A stretch of DNA of 64,000 nt from Corynebacterium sp. TAE3-ERU12 (GCF_019209905.1 NZ_JAHUTM010000004.1:62001-126000), one strand, 5' to 3'; counted from the stretch's first letter, positions 10,132 to 20,217 are shown. A program made the numbers and translations. The notes: generated by a model not told the origin, from the sequence alone.

Positions 10132-11484
10132 TTAGACCTTTCCTTCCGTATCAGATGCCTCGGCGGCCTCGGCTGCTTCGGTCTCGGGGGCAATATTGTC
10201 ATCAGCGCTGGGCAGGTTAAACCACTTCGCCGCGGTATTGACGTCCTTATCGCCACGGCCGGAGAGGTTGATGACAATCACCGGGGTGCGGCCAAGTTCG
10301 TCGGCCAACTTCGGGGCGAGAACCTCGGCGGCGGCCACGGCGTGCGCGGACTCAATGGCCGGGATAATGCCTTCAAGCTTGGAGAGCTTCGCGAAAGCGT
10401 CCATGCACTGCTCGTCAGTGATCGGCAGGTAGGTAGCGCGGCCGGTATCGGCGAGCAGCGAGTGCTCCGGGCCCACACCGGGATAATCCAGGCCCGCAGA
10501 AATCGAGTGCGACTCGATGATCTGGCCGTCCTCGTCCTGCATCAGCGCCGCGTAGGACCCCTGGAACACGCCCGGGGTGCCAGCATTAATCGGGGCGGCG
10601 TGGCGGCCGGTGTCCACACCATCACCGGCGGCTTCAGCGCCGACGAGGCGCACCGACTCATCGTCGATGAACGGGTGGAACAGACCAATGGCATTCGAGC
10701 CGCCGCCGACGCAGGCGACCGCAGCGTCGGGAAGCGAACCGGTCGCAGCCAGCATCTGGCCGCGGGCCTCGGAACCAATAACGCGCTGGAAATCACGAAC
10801 CATCGTCGGGAACGGGTGCGGGCCGGCGGCAGTGCCGAAGGCGTAATAAGTGTCGTCGGCATTGGCCACCCAGTAACGCATGGCCTCATTAATGGCGTCC
10901 TTGAGGGTGGCCGAGCCCAGCTCAACCTCGATGACCTCCGCGCCCAGCAGCCGCATGCGGGCGATATTGAGCGACTGGCGGCGGGCGTCGACCCCGCCCA
11001 TGTAGATACGGCACTCCAGCCCCAGCAGCGCACAGGCAGTTGCGGTGGCCACACCGTGCTGACCGGCGCCGGTCTCGGCGATGACCTTGGTCTTGCCCAT
11101 GGTCTTGGCCAACAGCACCTGGCCGAGCACATTGTTGATTTTGTGCGAACCGGTGTGGTTGAGGTCTTCGCGCTTGAGCCACACCTGCGCACCAATGGCC
11201 GCACCGAAACGTTCGGCCTTATACAGCGGCGAGGGCCTGCCAACGTAGTCGCGCTGCAACTCGTCGAGCTTGGCGCGAAAACCGTCGTCAATGCGGGCCT
11301 TGGCGTAGGCGTCGGTGACCTCTTCGATGACGGCCATAAGGGCCTCGGGGAGGTAGCGTCCACCCCATTTGCCCCAGTGGCCGCGCTCATCGGGCTCGTG
11401 GCCGGTTGGCTCGGCAATCACCTCGCCCATGGTCGGCAGCCGGTCGCCGCGGGCATCCTGATTCTTGAAGTCCGTATCGCTCAC
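10132..11484 (-). CDS. trpB: Tryptophan synthase beta chain
   Basis: PLP enzyme joining indole and serine to tryptophan. The PLP lysine is in [11 protein letters not shown], followed by [29 protein letters not shown] binds the phosphate and [11 protein letters not shown] closes the active site. At 450 aa it is slightly long because of an N-terminal extension and an acidic alanine-rich tail. The start is GTG at 11484 with CACAAT 7 nt upstream and no ribosome site, so the gene looks leaderless. A 19-bp palindrome covers that promoter and the start codon, suggesting a dedicated regulator for trpBA. Confidence 0.95.
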   Translation of the reverse strand: MSDTDFKNQDARGDRLPTMGEVIAEPTGHEPDERGHWGKWGGRYLPEALMAVIEEVTDAYAKARIDDGFRAKLDELQRDYVGRPSPLYKAERFGAAIGAQVWLKREDLNHTGSHKINNVLGQVLLAKTMGKTKVIAETGAGQHGVATATACALLGLECRIYMGGVDARRQSLNIARMRLLGAEVIEVELGSATLKDAINEAMRYWVANADDTYYAFGTAAGPHPFPTMVRDFQRVIGSEARGQMLAATGSLPDAAVACVGGGSNAIGLFHPFIDDESVRLVGAEAAGDGVDTGRHAAPINAGTPGVFQGSYAALMQDEDGQIIESHSISAGLDYPGVGPEHSLLADTGRATYLPITDEQCMDAFAKLSKLEGIIPAIESAHAVAAAEVLAPKLADELGRTPVIVINLSGRGDKDVNTAAKWFNLPSADDNIAPETEAAEAAEASDTEGKV

Positions 11485-11501
11485 GACACATATTGTGTCG
11501 T
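11483..11501. promoter_or_regulatory. 19-bp perfect palindrome over the trpB -10 box and start codon
   Basis: ACGACACA-TAT-TGTGTCGT has perfect 8-bp arms around a 3-bp centre. On the minus strand it contains the -10 box CACAAT (11497 to 11492) and two bases of the GTG start. A bound repressor would block both transcription and start access. The same 9-mer CATATTGTG sits at the same offset in front of trpE. Confidence 0.55.
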
Positions 11502-11556
11502 ATCCCGGCGACCTTGTGGGCGGCGGGGCTTATTTTCCCCGGCTCACCGCCGCTTT

Positions 11557-12366
11557 TTAGCGATTACGGCCATAGGCCGGGTGCAGCCCTGCGGTCACTA
11601 GCTGGTGGCAGGCCTTGCCCGGGTCGGGTGCGGTGACCAGGCCCTCGCCCACGAGCACAGCGTCGGCGCCTTCATTGGCGTAGGCAATGAGATCCTCACG
11701 GCCGGACACGCCCGATTCTGCGATAGCGATAGCGCTCTTCGGCAGCTTCGGCGCCAGGCGGGAGTAGACGTTCTTATCGACCTCGAGGGTCTTCAGATTG
11801 CGGGCATTGACACCAATGATGGAGGCGCCGGCGGCAATAGCGCGGTCAACCTCTTCTTCGGTGTGCACCTCAACCAGGGCGTTCATGCCCAGCGATTCAG
11901 TGCGGTCCAGCAGTGCCTCCAGGGCGGGCTGCTCCAATGCGGAGCACATCAGCAAGATCATGTCGGCACCGTGGGCACGGGCCTCGTGCACCTGGTAGGT
12001 GGTGACGATGAAGTCCTTGCGCAGCACCGGGATATCCACCGCGGCGCGCACTGCGTCGAGATCCGCCAGGGAACCTTTGAAACGGCGCTGTTCGGTGAGG
12101 CAGGAAATCACTGCGGCACCGTTATCGGCGTACTGCTTAGCCAATACGGCGGGTTCGGGAATATCGGCGAGCTCGCCTTTTGACGGGGAAGCACGCTTGA
12201 CCTCGGCGATGACCTGCACCCCGGAGGCACCGAGAGCTGCCTTGGCGTCGAGGGCAGCAGGCGCCAGTTCAGCGCGGCGTTTGATCTCTTCGAATGGGAT
12301 CGCCGCTTCGCGGGCGGCTAGGTCCTCACGGACACCTTCGATGATGCCGTCCAACACGGTCGCCAT
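11557..12366 (-). CDS. trpC: Indole-3-glycerol phosphate synthase
   Basis: Closes the indole ring from CdRP with loss of CO2. It is 269 aa with IGPS marks in order: [15 protein letters not shown] near residue 50, [33 protein letters not shown] with the catalytic lysine, [22 protein letters not shown], and [11 protein letters not shown]. The ATG at 12366 is preceded by AGGAGGGATC, a strong ribosome site, so the longer frame is not used. The trpF function is not fused to it. It lies about 70 bp upstream of trpB, which has its own promoter. Confidence 0.95.
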   Translation of the reverse strand: MATVLDGIIEGVREDLAAREAAIPFEEIKRRAELAPAALDAKAALGASGVQVIAEVKRASPSKGELADIPEPAVLAKQYADNGAAVISCLTEQRRFKGSLADLDAVRAAVDIPVLRKDFIVTTYQVHEARAHGADMILLMCSALEQPALEALLDRTESLGMNALVEVHTEEEVDRAIAAGASIIGVNARNLKTLEVDKNVYSRLAPKLPKSAIAIAESGVSGREDLIAYANEGADAVLVGEGLVTAPDPGKACHQLVTAGLHPAYGRNR

Positions 12367-12492
12367 GGGGGATCCCTCCTGTGTGAGAAAAAGCTGGGGA
12401 GCACGTACACGTCCCTGCTGCACACAAAAATAACCCGGCGCGAAGCTGTCGCTCACACCGGGTACTGCGCCACGCCTGCCGGGCGCAGATAT

Positions 12493-12672
12493 CTAGTGGT
12501 CGTGCTGTGTGCCGTCAGTGGGCTTACCGACGCAATCGTTTGTCCGTCCCTTGTCGATCGTCAGCGAACCATGCACCGCATAACGCACGATGCCGATAAT
12601 CAGAGCAATCACCACTAGGACAGCGACAATCAACACCAAGAAAAGTACGACTTCACCAATACCGAGATCCAC
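12493..12672 (-). CDS. 59-aa single-span membrane protein inside the trp cluster
   Basis: A small gene read directly from the sequence: GTG start at 12672 behind GAGGAGGGG, TAG stop at 12493. The protein starts MDLGIGEVVLFLVLIVAVLV, making one hydrophobic helix at residues 8-29, followed by RYAVHGSLTIDKGRTNDCVGK and a His/Asp-rich tail (HDH). It sits between trpC and the TIGR02234-type gene in the same orientation. I do not know a function. The strong ribosome site, compact hydrophobic profile and position argue that it is real. Confidence 0.65.
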   Translation of the reverse strand: MDLGIGEVVLFLVLIVAVLVVIALIIGIVRYAVHGSLTIDKGRTNDCVGKPTDGTQHDH

Positions 12673-12735
12673 GAGCCCCTCCTCAAAATCGCCTACATGA
12701 AGCGTGACCTGATCTTATTAAGTCAGCTAACAAAA

Positions 12736-13383
12736 TCAAGGATTAGTATCGGTCGGGTCCACCCCAGCATCCAAGGCGTCCCACAGTGCTCGACCCGAGT
12801 TGGGATCATCGTCCAAATCCTCCTGCGCGCGCTCCCGACGCACTTCCGGGGTCTCATACGCGCTAGAACGACGAGAAGCTGCCGCACCAGGCCGCATCGC
12901 CAGAAGCACTCCCCCAATCACCCCAAGGGCCGCACCGACAATAAGCGCAATCGGCCCGAGATTGTGCACCTCGGTGGTTTGCACCACCGCCCAGTCCGAC
13001 ACTGTGATGGGGTCATTAGCGCGCTGGGTGGCCTGCCCGGTCTGCAGCAACGTCAACGCCCGATCCGAATCCGCACCGCGGGTGAGCAATTCCAGGGGCT
13101 GCCACGCCGCAGCAGCGGCTACACCAGCAGCAAAAACTCCGACCACTCGGCGCCCCAGACCACCCAAAATCAGCGCGGCGGCAGCTCCAGCCAATAGCGT
13201 CAACACCAATGGGGTGATGACCGCAGCCCAGTACGCCCCGGCTATCTCATGGGTTTCGCCGCCGGACTTATCGTCGAAAGTGGTGACAGTCAGCCAGCTA
13301 GCCCGGCCGGCAAGCCACATCACAGCGGCAGAAAGGGCAATCAAACCCAGTGCCATACCGGGGCGTCGATCCGTGGTGCTCAT
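12736..13383 (-). CDS. Trp biosynthesis-associated membrane protein (TIGR02234 type)
   Basis: A 215-aa integral membrane protein with about four helices: GLIALSAAVMWLAGRASW near residues 13-30, YWAAVITPLVLTLLAGAAAALIL near 51-73, VVGVFAAGVAAAAAW near 80-94 and LGPIALIVGAALGVIGGVLLAM near 142-163. A polar tail follows, rich in Arg and Asp. This shape and its position directly after trpE match the actinobacterial family found between trpE and trpC (Rv1610-like). Its role is not known; guilt by association suggests tryptophan supply. Its ATG follows the trpE stop without a gap, so translation is probably coupled. Confidence 0.8.
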   Translation of the reverse strand: MSTTDRRPGMALGLIALSAAVMWLAGRASWLTVTTFDDKSGGETHEIAGAYWAAVITPLVLTLLAGAAAALILGGLGRRVVGVFAAGVAAAAAWQPLELLTRGADSDRALTLLQTGQATQRANDPITVSDWAVVQTTEVHNLGPIALIVGAALGVIGGVLLAMRPGAAASRRSSAYETPEVRRERAQEDLDDDPNSGRALWDALDAGVDPTDTNP

Positions 13384-14937
13384 CTACTGCTCCTCGGCGG
13401 TGACCTGGGCGGGGCGCAAGGTATTGGCGGCGGCCACGGCGTGCAGCACCGCTGCTGCCTTATTGCGCGTTTCTAGGTCCTCAGCGTCCGGGTCGGAATC
13501 AGCGACAATGCCACCACCGGCCTGCACATGCACCATGCCATCGCGCACCACACCGGTGCGAATAGCAATGGCCTGGTCAGTATTGCCGCGGAAGTCGAAA
13601 TAGCCGACGGTGCCGCCATAGACCCCACGGCGAGTGTCCTCGTACTTATCGATCAAGGCCAGTGCCGACGGCTTCGGCGCACCGGACAGCGTGCCAGCCG
13701 GGAAGGTCGCCGCAACCGCGTCGACGGCGTCGTGGTCGTCGGCAAGCTCACCGGTGACCTTCGACACCAAATGCATGATGTGGCTATAGCGCTCGATATA
13801 GCGGAAGTCCTGGACAATCACCGTGCCCGGGGTGCATACCCGACCCAGGTCATTGCGGCCCAAATCAACGAGCATGAGGTGCTCAGAGTTTTCCTTCTCG
13901 TCGGCAAGCAACTCCTGCTCATTAGCCACATCCTCGGCGCGGTCCTTACCGCGAGGGCGCGAACCAGCAATGGGGTTGGTGACCACTGTGCCGTCCTGGA
14001 CCGCAACCAGGGACTCCGGGGAACTACCGACAATTTGGAAAGCAGTCTGCCCCATGGACTCATTCGGCACATTAAGCAAATACATATACGGGCTGGGATT
14101 GGTCATCCGCAGCATCCGGTAGATATCAAAAGCACTGGCCTCAGTTTCGATATCGAAGCGCTGCGACAACACAATCTGGAAAGCATCACCGGCGCGGATA
14201 TGTTCCTTACAGACCTCAATACGGTCCTTGTGGTCTTCGGCGGTGCGCTGGCGAATAATATTCGGCTGCGCCGGGCTGACATCGGCAGGCGCAATGGTGG
14301 ACGGGGCGGACAACCGATCCAACATATTGGTCACTCGGGCCACCGCATCGTCATATGCGGCATCAACGCGCTCATCAGAACCATCCCAGTTGACGGCGTT
14401 TGCAATAAGCCAAATAGTGCCCTCATGGTGGTCAACCACAGCCAAATCCTCGACCAGCAACTGCACCATATCGGGGACCTGCAAATCGTTTTCGCACGTA
14501 TCAGGCAAGTGCGGCTCGACATAACGAACAATATCGTGGCCGAAATAGCCCACCAGGCCAGAGGTCAGCGGCGGCAAATCCGCGCCTTCGGTCTCCGGCA
14601 GGTCGGTGTGCAAAATCCGCAGCGTCTCGCGCAACGCATCGAGCGGGTGGCCACCTTCGGGTACCCCATGAGGTGGATTGCCCACCCACTTAGCCTGGCC
14701 ATCGACAACAGTAAGAGCCGTGCGGCTACCGCAGCCGATATAGGACCAACGCGACCAGGACTCGCCCACATCGGCAGATTCCAGCAGGAACGTGCCTGGG
14801 CGGTCGCCGGCGAGCTTGCGGTACGCGGACAGGGCGGTTTCACCGTCGGCAAGCACACGCTTGGCGACGGGAACTACGCGGTAGTCCTGGGCGAGCTTCC
14901 GGAAATTTTCCCGGGTGGTCATCGCGGTCTGGGTCAT
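13384..14937 (-). CDS. trpE: Anthranilate synthase component I
   Basis: Makes anthranilate from chorismate with an amidotransferase partner. It is 517 aa. The tryptophan feedback site [16 protein letters not shown] is near residue 50. The catalytic domain shows [52 protein letters not shown] and [12 protein letters not shown]. The glutamine amidotransferase partner (trpG/pabA) is not in this window. The ATG at 14937 has no ribosome site; CACAAT lies 7 nt upstream, suggesting a leaderless start in the 32-bp gap after hisI. No Trp-rich leader peptide fits in that gap. Confidence 0.95.
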   Translation of the reverse strand: MTQTAMTTRENFRKLAQDYRVVPVAKRVLADGETALSAYRKLAGDRPGTFLLESADVGESWSRWSYIGCGSRTALTVVDGQAKWVGNPPHGVPEGGHPLDALRETLRILHTDLPETEGADLPPLTSGLVGYFGHDIVRYVEPHLPDTCENDLQVPDMVQLLVEDLAVVDHHEGTIWLIANAVNWDGSDERVDAAYDDAVARVTNMLDRLSAPSTIAPADVSPAQPNIIRQRTAEDHKDRIEVCKEHIRAGDAFQIVLSQRFDIETEASAFDIYRMLRMTNPSPYMYLLNVPNESMGQTAFQIVGSSPESLVAVQDGTVVTNPIAGSRPRGKDRAEDVANEQELLADEKENSEHLMLVDLGRNDLGRVCTPGTVIVQDFRYIERYSHIMHLVSKVTGELADDHDAVDAVAATFPAGTLSGAPKPSALALIDKYEDTRRGVYGGTVGYFDFRGNTDQAIAIRTGVVRDGMVHVQAGGGIVADSDPDAEDLETRNKAAAVLHAVAAANTLRPAQVTAEEQ

Positions 14938-14939
14938 GG

Positions 14940-14952
14940 GGCATATTGTGCC
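14940..14952. promoter_or_regulatory. trpE leaderless promoter with short palindrome
   Basis: GGCA-TATTG-TGCC has 4-bp arms. It contains the minus-strand -10 box CACAAT (14950 to 14945) 7 nt before the ATG at 14937. The central CATATTGTG is the same 9-mer, at the same distance from the start, as in the trpB operator candidate. The -10 box alone explains six of those bases. Confidence 0.4.
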
Positions 14953-14969
14953 ACGGACCCCGCGCGGGC

Positions 14970-15386
14970 TTAGCCCAATGGGTCGACGTCGAAACAGGAC
15001 TGCGCGCCGGTATGACAGGCCGCGCCGGTCTGCTGGACCTGCAGCAGCACCGTGTCATGATCGCAGTCCAGCGCAATATGGTCGACATACTGGAAATGGC
15101 CACTGGTCATGCCCTTAATCCAGTACTCACCACGCGAACGCGACCAATACGTGCCACGGCGGGTGCCGATGGTGTAGGCCAAGGCATGATCATCCATCCA
15201 GGCCATCATGAGCACCTTGCCGGTAGCGCTATCCTGCACAATCGCTGGCACGAGGCCAGCATCATTGCGCTTGAGCCGGTCGCGTAATCCCTCGGCGAGT
15301 TCCCACGTAGCCGGGTCAGTGTCATTGCGCACACCGACGGTGAGGTCAGCCGCAACCGGGGTGGTCGCAGAATTGGTATTGCTCAT
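14970..15386 (-). CDS. hisI: Phosphoribosyl-AMP cyclohydrolase
   Basis: Opens the purine ring of PR-AMP, the third step of histidine synthesis. It is a stand-alone 138-aa HisI with no HisE domain. [11 protein letters not shown] near residue 50, [13 protein letters not shown] near 80, and [22 protein letters not shown] near 105 carry the metal-binding Asp and Cys residues. Its ATG overlaps the hisF stop (15383-15386), so translation is coupled. It ends 32 bp before the trpE start, linking the his and trp blocks. Confidence 0.96.
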   Translation of the reverse strand: MSNTNSATTPVAADLTVGVRNDTDPATWELAEGLRDRLKRNDAGLVPAIVQDSATGKVLMMAWMDDHALAYTIGTRRGTYWSRSRGEYWIKGMTSGHFQYVDHIALDCDHDTVLLQVQQTGAACHTGAQSCFDVDPLG

Positions 15387-16159
15387 AGTCGTACCTCCTG
15401 GCCAGCATCACGAAGCGCCCGCTTAACCTCACCGATAGTGACATCACCGAAATGGAAGATGGATGCGGCAAGCACTGCGTCAGCGCCTGCGGCCACCGCA
15501 GGCGGGAAATGATCCGGCGCTCCCGCCCCGCCCGAAGCAATAACCGGCACATCCGTGGCGGCCCGCACCAGGCGGGTGAGCTCAATATCGAAACCATCCT
15601 TGGTTCCATCGGCGTCCATAGAATTCAACAAAATCTCGCCGACACCGAGTTCTTCACCGCGACGCACCCACTCAATGGCATCAATACCGGCCGACCGGGT
15701 GCCACCGTGGGTGGTGACTTCAAATCCACTGGCCTGCGCGGTGCCGCCTTCAGGCACCCGCCGGGCATCAACAGACAGCACAATGCACTGGGCACCGAAC
15801 CGCTGCGATAATTCGTGCAGCAGCTCCGGCCGGGCAATGGCGGCGGTATTCACACTGACCTTATCCGCACCAGCGCGCAATAACTGGTCAACATCATCCG
15901 CGCTGCGCACTCCCCCGCCGACAGTAAGCGGGATAAAAACCTGCTCCGCGGTACGCCGCACGACCTCAAGCATGGTGCCCCGGCCGTCAGTAGAGGCGGT
16001 GACATCAAGGAAGGTGAGTTCATCAGCACCTTCGGCGTCGTAGCGGGCGGCGAGCTCCACCGGGTCCCCGGCATCACGCAGATTGGTGAAGTTCACGCCC
16101 TTGACAACCCTCCCGGCGTTGACGTCGAGACAAGGGATGACGCGGGTGGCGACAGTCAT
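15383..16159 (-). CDS. hisF: Imidazole glycerol phosphate synthase, cyclase subunit
   Basis: Works with HisH to turn PRFAR and ammonia into IGP and AICAR. It is a 258-aa barrel. [18 protein letters not shown] at residues 7-24 contains the catalytic Asp, [10 protein letters not shown] is near 83, LSVDARR near 130 holds the second catalytic Asp, and [13 protein letters not shown] and ASIFHFGD form the phosphate site. The ATG at 16159 follows AGGAG; an in-frame upstream extension lacks a ribosome site. Confidence 0.96.
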   Translation of the reverse strand: MTVATRVIPCLDVNAGRVVKGVNFTNLRDAGDPVELAARYDAEGADELTFLDVTASTDGRGTMLEVVRRTAEQVFIPLTVGGGVRSADDVDQLLRAGADKVSVNTAAIARPELLHELSQRFGAQCIVLSVDARRVPEGGTAQASGFEVTTHGGTRSAGIDAIEWVRRGEELGVGEILLNSMDADGTKDGFDIELTRLVRAATDVPVIASGGAGAPDHFPPAVAAGADAVLAASIFHFGDVTIGEVKRALRDAGQEVRL

Positions 16160-16209
16160 AGCAGCTCCTGTGGGCGGCGGCAATAGCGCCTATGAGGGTA
16201 GCCCAGTAA

Positions 16210-17052
16210 CTAACCGCGCAGATCGGCTGGCGGCTGCAAACCGACAATAATCTCACGCAAACGGGCATGTACTGCAGGCCGTCCGGCAAGCACCCCCAGC
16301 GAACTCGGGGTCCACTCATGCCCGGCCAAGTCGGTAACAACTCCCCCGGCTTCACGCATAAGCAATACCCCGGCGGCGTTATCCCACACATTCGGACTAA
16401 ACGTAATGGTGCCGCCAAAAGCACCGGCAGCCACTGAGGCCAAATCCACACCGACAGAACCACTTATACGAATCGTCGGGTACACATCACCGACCTCAGC
16501 CAACAACAACTGCCGCCACGTGCGCGGGAACGTACCGCCCCGGTGGGCAATCACCGAACCAAAAGCGATACCGACCGGGCCACCAGGCTTGCTGGAAAGG
16601 TGAATGCGTTCGCCATTACGCCAGGTACCGCCCCCAGCGGTAGCGGTGAGCCGAATATTGACCATAGGCATATCAGTCACGCCCACCACAGGCTGGCCGC
16701 GGTGCAATAAGGCCACCAAAATGGCGCACGCCGGGTAGCCGGCCGAGTAATTAGTGGTGCCATCAATCGGGTCCACCACCCAGCAGGTCGCCTCAGCAGG
16801 GTCGGTGCCGCCGAACTCCTCGCCGAAAACCGGCAGCCCAGTAGAGCTGGTCAGCAAGTCCCGCAGCCGACGCTCGATCTCGAGATCGATCTCGGTAGCA
16901 AAAGAGCCGCCCTTTTTCGTGACGGTGGGATGGGCCCCCAAATTGGTGCGGAAAAAATCCGCCACCTCGTCAACAGCCGCCTCCGCAGCCACGAGCAGCC
17001 CAGGCAGATCGAGGCCAGTGTCCGACGGGAAATCCGGTGTCGATGGCGTCAC
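16210..17052 (-). CDS. impA: Inositol-monophosphatase-family phosphatase in the his block
   Basis: A 280-aa Mg-dependent sugar-phosphate phosphatase. Metal-site motifs: VFGEEFGG near residue 75, WVVDPIDGTTNYSAGYP near 91-107, and VWDNAAGVLLMREAGG near 223. Actinobacterial his clusters contain such a gene (impA); it could act on inositol phosphate or serve as a histidinol-phosphate phosphatase, and the sequence does not settle which. The GTG start at 17052 follows AGGAG. It lies between hisA and hisF in the same direction with short gaps. Confidence 0.85.
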   Translation of the reverse strand: MTPSTPDFPSDTGLDLPGLLVAAEAAVDEVADFFRTNLGAHPTVTKKGGSFATEIDLEIERRLRDLLTSSTGLPVFGEEFGGTDPAEATCWVVDPIDGTTNYSAGYPACAILVALLHRGQPVVGVTDMPMVNIRLTATAGGGTWRNGERIHLSSKPGGPVGIAFGSVIAHRGGTFPRTWRQLLLAEVGDVYPTIRISGSVGVDLASVAAGAFGGTITFSPNVWDNAAGVLLMREAGGVVTDLAGHEWTPSSLGVLAGRPAVHARLREIIVGLQPPADLRG

Positions 17053-17076
17053 TGGCTGCTCCTTAGTGCTGAGGTC

Positions 17077-17820
17077 TTATTTACCCGGCGCACCGGCGGT
17101 GGCCAGTGCTTCTTCCAGAGTGAACCGGCCGGCATACAGCGCCTTACCGATAATCGCCGAATCCACACCCTCATCGACCAAACCAGCCAAGGCCGCAACG
17201 TCGGCAAGCGAGGACACACCACCAGAAGCCACCACCGGGGCGTCGGTGGCGGCGGCGACATCGCGCAACAGGTCGATATTCGGGCCGGTCAGGGTGCCGT
17301 CCTTGGACACGTCAGTGACCACGAAACGGGAGCAACCCTGCGAATCGAGGCGTTCGAGAACCTCCCACAGGTCACCACCATCGGAGACCCAACCGCGGCC
17401 ACGCAGACGCCACTCCCCTTCGATCTTGCGGGCATCAAGACCAATCGCGACCCGGTCACCGTGCTTGTCAATAACGTGCTTACACCACTCAGGATCCTCC
17501 AGAGCAGCAGTACCGATATTGACCCGACGACAACCAGTAGCCAACGCCGCCTCAAGGGAAGCGTCATCGCGGATACCGCCGGAGAGCTCAACATCGACAT
17601 CAAGCTTGCCCACAACGTCGGCAAGCAGCTCATAGTTGGAGCCGCGACCAAACGCAGCGTCGAGATCCACCAAGTGCACCCACTCAGCACCGGCGTTTTG
17701 CCAGTTCATCGCGGCATCAATGGGGGCACCATAATGGGTTTCACTTCCGGCCGCCCCCTGGACCAGGCGCACAGCCTGACCATCGGCGACATCGACAGCG
17801 GGCAGCAAAGTCAAGCTCAT
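17077..17820 (-). CDS. hisA: HisA isomerase, PriA-like (ProFAR isomerase, possibly also PRA isomerase)
   Basis: Isomerises ProFAR to PRFAR. The 247-aa barrel starts [19 protein letters not shown] with the first catalytic Asp, has [15 protein letters not shown] near residue 50, ELSGGIRDD near 78, [15 protein letters not shown] near 140, and [15 protein letters not shown] with the second Asp. RGRGW is the loop that in mycobacterial and Streptomyces PriA binds both HisA and TrpF substrates; from memory, C. glutamicum HisA reads RGNGW. With no trpF in the window, a bifunctional PriA is plausible. The ATG at 17820 follows GGGAG. Confidence 0.93.
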   Translation of the reverse strand: MSLTLLPAVDVADGQAVRLVQGAAGSETHYGAPIDAAMNWQNAGAEWVHLVDLDAAFGRGSNYELLADVVGKLDVDVELSGGIRDDASLEAALATGCRRVNIGTAALEDPEWCKHVIDKHGDRVAIGLDARKIEGEWRLRGRGWVSDGGDLWEVLERLDSQGCSRFVVTDVSKDGTLTGPNIDLLRDVAAATDAPVVASGGVSSLADVAALAGLVDEGVDSAIIGKALYAGRFTLEEALATAGAPGK

Positions 17821-17881
17821 CAGTGGGGTCACTCCCAAATATGTGGCGGTGCGTACATCTGGTTCGGGTAGGGATTCTACG

Positions 17882-19222
17882 TCACGAATTTTCCAATGCT
17901 TCGCCACGGCGCTCCGGAAGCGTCATCGCAGCCGCAGCAGCAACCACAAACGCCGCAGCGAACACCCCAAACACCAACGCCTGGCCACCAACGAGAAGCA
18001 CCGGCACCAACAACGGGGCGGCAATAGAAGCGATACGGCCAAAAGCAGCGGCGGCACCAGCACCCGAGGAGCGTACCGACGTTGGATACAGCTCCGGGCT
18101 GATCGCATACAACGCTCCCCACGCACCCAAATTGAAAAACGACAGTGCGCAACCAGCGGCAATGACCTGCCACTCGGCCCCGGAGAAACCAAATAAGCCC
18201 GCCGCAAGAGCCGAACCAGCCAGGAAAACCGCCAACGTGACCCGGCGGCCCCAGACCTCAATCAGCCATGCAGCCACGAAATAGCCCGGCAGCTGAGCAC
18301 ACGTGATAATCAGCGTGTACCCAAAGGAACGCACCAGGTCGAAACCACGATCCACCAGCAAAGACGGCAACCAGATAAATGCTCCGTAATAGGAGAAATT
18401 GATCGCGAACCAGACCAACCACAGTGCTGCAGTTCGTGCCCGCAACCGGGCAGACCAGAGCGACTGGCCACCCGTAGCCGATGCGCGCTGGGGCGGCCGG
18501 GAAACAGCGTCGGAAAGTTCAGCTTGCCGATGGCCTTCGGCGGCGGCAGCTGTCTCGAATTGTTGGACAATATGCTCCGCCTCGTCATGGCGGCCCCGAG
18601 ATTCCAGAAACCGCACCGACTCCGGCAAACTAATGCGCACCCAAATGGCATAGGCCGCCGGCACCACACCGATGGCCAGGGCCCAACGCCAGCCATCGTC
18701 GGATAGCGGCACCACGAAATAACCAATACACGCCGCGGCAATCCAGCCCACTGCCCAGAAAGCCTCCAACAGCACAACCATGCGGCCGCGGATCTTCCGG
18801 GGCGCGAACTCGGAAATAAGCGTCGAGGCGACCGGCAATTCCGCACCTAAACCCAGGCCAACGATAAAACGCAACACCATGAGCATCGCGATACCGGTCG
18901 ATAGCGCCGCAGCGCCCGTGGCCAGGCCGTAAAGCAACAAGGTTGCCGCGAAAACCTGACGGCGGCCGATCCGATCCGCCAACAGCCCACCGACGGAAGC
19001 GCCAATGGCCATGCCGACGAACCCGATGGAACCAATCCAGGAAACCTCGGTCTTGTCGAGATTCCACTGCACAGCCAGGGCCGCCATGACAAAAGAGATA
19101 AGCCCGACATCCATGGCGTCCAGCGCCCACCCAACGCCGGAGCCCACAAGCAGGCGGCGGTGCCGAGAAGTAATAGGCAGGTTATCGAGGCGCTCGGTGC
19201 GAGAAGGCGCAGGCGTGGTCAT
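17882..19222 (-). CDS. MFS transporter, sugar/aromatic-acid-porter type
   Basis: A 446-aa permease with 12 predicted helices. The MFS signature [12 protein letters not shown] lies after helix 2, and [21 protein letters not shown] follows helix 4, the pattern of the metabolite:H+ symporter branch that includes niacin and aromatic-acid carriers. [14 protein letters not shown] marks the central loop. ATG at 19222 is preferred to a TTG three codons upstream. It is embedded between hisA and hisH in the same direction; a transporter also sits at this place in other corynebacterial his clusters as I recall, but nothing here proves that it carries histidine or an intermediate. Confidence 0.8.
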   Translation of the reverse strand: MTTPAPSRTERLDNLPITSRHRRLLVGSGVGWALDAMDVGLISFVMAALAVQWNLDKTEVSWIGSIGFVGMAIGASVGGLLADRIGRRQVFAATLLLYGLATGAAALSTGIAMLMVLRFIVGLGLGAELPVASTLISEFAPRKIRGRMVVLLEAFWAVGWIAAACIGYFVVPLSDDGWRWALAIGVVPAAYAIWVRISLPESVRFLESRGRHDEAEHIVQQFETAAAAEGHRQAELSDAVSRPPQRASATGGQSLWSARLRARTAALWLVWFAINFSYYGAFIWLPSLLVDRGFDLVRSFGYTLIITCAQLPGYFVAAWLIEVWGRRVTLAVFLAGSALAAGLFGFSGAEWQVIAAGCALSFFNLGAWGALYAISPELYPTSVRSSGAGAAAAFGRIASIAAPLLVPVLLVGGQALVFGVFAAAFVVAAAAAMTLPERRGEALENS

Positions 19223-19283
19223 GGCAGGCAACGTATCAGGGTTGCCTGACCAAATGAAGGGCTTCAGGCGTTGCTGCGCAGAA

Positions 19284-19967
19284 TTAGTCGAGCGTAGACA
19301 CCCAATTGCGCAGCAACCTCAGCCCCGCTTCACCAGACTTTTCCGGATGGAACTGCGTAGCCCACAGCGGACCGTTTTCGACTGCGGCGATGAACCGGCA
19401 CCCATCGTGTTCCGCCCAGTGCACCAAAGGCGCCGCAATACGACCGGTGTCGTTAAGGTGCCACTGGCGCGCAGCGTAGGAGTGCACAAAGTAGTAACGC
19501 TCATCAGCAGCGAGACCGTCGAAGAGCTTCGAGCCTTCGGCAACGTCCACGGTGTTCCAGCCCATATGCGGCAACACATTCGCTTCGAGACGCTCCACCG
19601 TGCCGGGCCACTCCCCGCACCCAGGCGTACCCAGCGGCTGCGGCTGGGCGCCGTCGTGGGCTTCTGGAGCATGGATGCCCTCGGCGTATTCCACGCCTCG
19701 GTCGAAAAGCACTTGCATGCCGACGCAAATACCGAATACCGGGCGGCCACCGGCGAGACGAGAACCAATCAGGCGCGGGCCGCCCACAGCATTGAGCTGG
19801 TCCATACAGGCCGCGAAGGCACCTACACCTGGCACCAACAGACCGTCGGCATTCAGCACAGTGTCCGGGTCATGAGTCACCACGGTTGTAGCACCAGTAG
19901 AGGCAACAGCCCGCTCAGCCGAGCGCAGGTTGCCGGAGCCGTAATCAAGAAGCGCGACGGTAGTCAT
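19284..19967 (-). CDS. hisH: Imidazole glycerol phosphate synthase, glutamine amidotransferase subunit
   Basis: Hydrolyses glutamine and channels ammonia to HisF. It is 227 aa. [13 protein letters not shown] is at residues 4-16, [10 protein letters not shown] forms the oxyanion strand, [11 protein letters not shown] holds the nucleophile Cys near 84, and [10 protein letters not shown] holds the catalytic His and Glu near 208. The ATG at 19967 has no ribosome site but TAGACT is 7 nt upstream, so hisH appears to start its own leaderless transcript serving hisH, the MFS gene, hisA, impA, hisF and hisI. Confidence 0.95.
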   Translation of the reverse strand: MTTVALLDYGSGNLRSAERAVASTGATTVVTHDPDTVLNADGLLVPGVGAFAACMDQLNAVGGPRLIGSRLAGGRPVFGICVGMQVLFDRGVEYAEGIHAPEAHDGAQPQPLGTPGCGEWPGTVERLEANVLPHMGWNTVDVAEGSKLFDGLAADERYYFVHSYAARQWHLNDTGRIAAPLVHWAEHDGCRFIAAVENGPLWATQFHPEKSGEAGLRLLRNWVSTLD

Positions 19968-19974
19968 GCCGGCC

Positions 19975-19980
19975 AGTCTA
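19975..19980 (-). promoter_or_regulatory. -10 box (TAGACT) of leaderless hisH promoter
   Basis: Read on the minus strand, TAGACT ends 7 nt before the hisH ATG at 19967. Together with the plus-strand accessory genes upstream, it implies that the hisH half of the block is no longer transcribed from the hisD promoter. Confidence 0.55.
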
Positions 19981-20217
19981 GAGGCCATAGCTGGGCTGCT
20001 GGTCACCGACCAAGGAGGAAATGTGCGCGTTTCGACTTTGCTGACGCGCTTTTCGGCCGCCCCGGGTCCGCGGCCCAGCGGTGCCGGTGGTTCCGATGTG
20101 CGAAGCAGTATCCTGCAGATGGGACCGGACAATATTGTGCTCGGTGTGCAGAGCGATATTGGCATGCTCCACGGTCTCAGCGTTGCTCTTAGAACCGCCT
20201 CAAGGAGTTTGGTGCGT

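Noticed and set aside
9700..11601. 633-codon open frame opposite trpA/trpB
   Set aside because: It mirrors trpB codons and shows no domain. Tryptophan synthase motifs on the other strand are unambiguous.
12373..12456. Possible trp leader peptide before trpC
   Set aside because: The short frame has no Trp codons and no hairpin set that looks like an attenuator.
13528..14973. 481-codon open frame opposite trpE
   Set aside because: Shadow of trpE, with no start signal or family resemblance.
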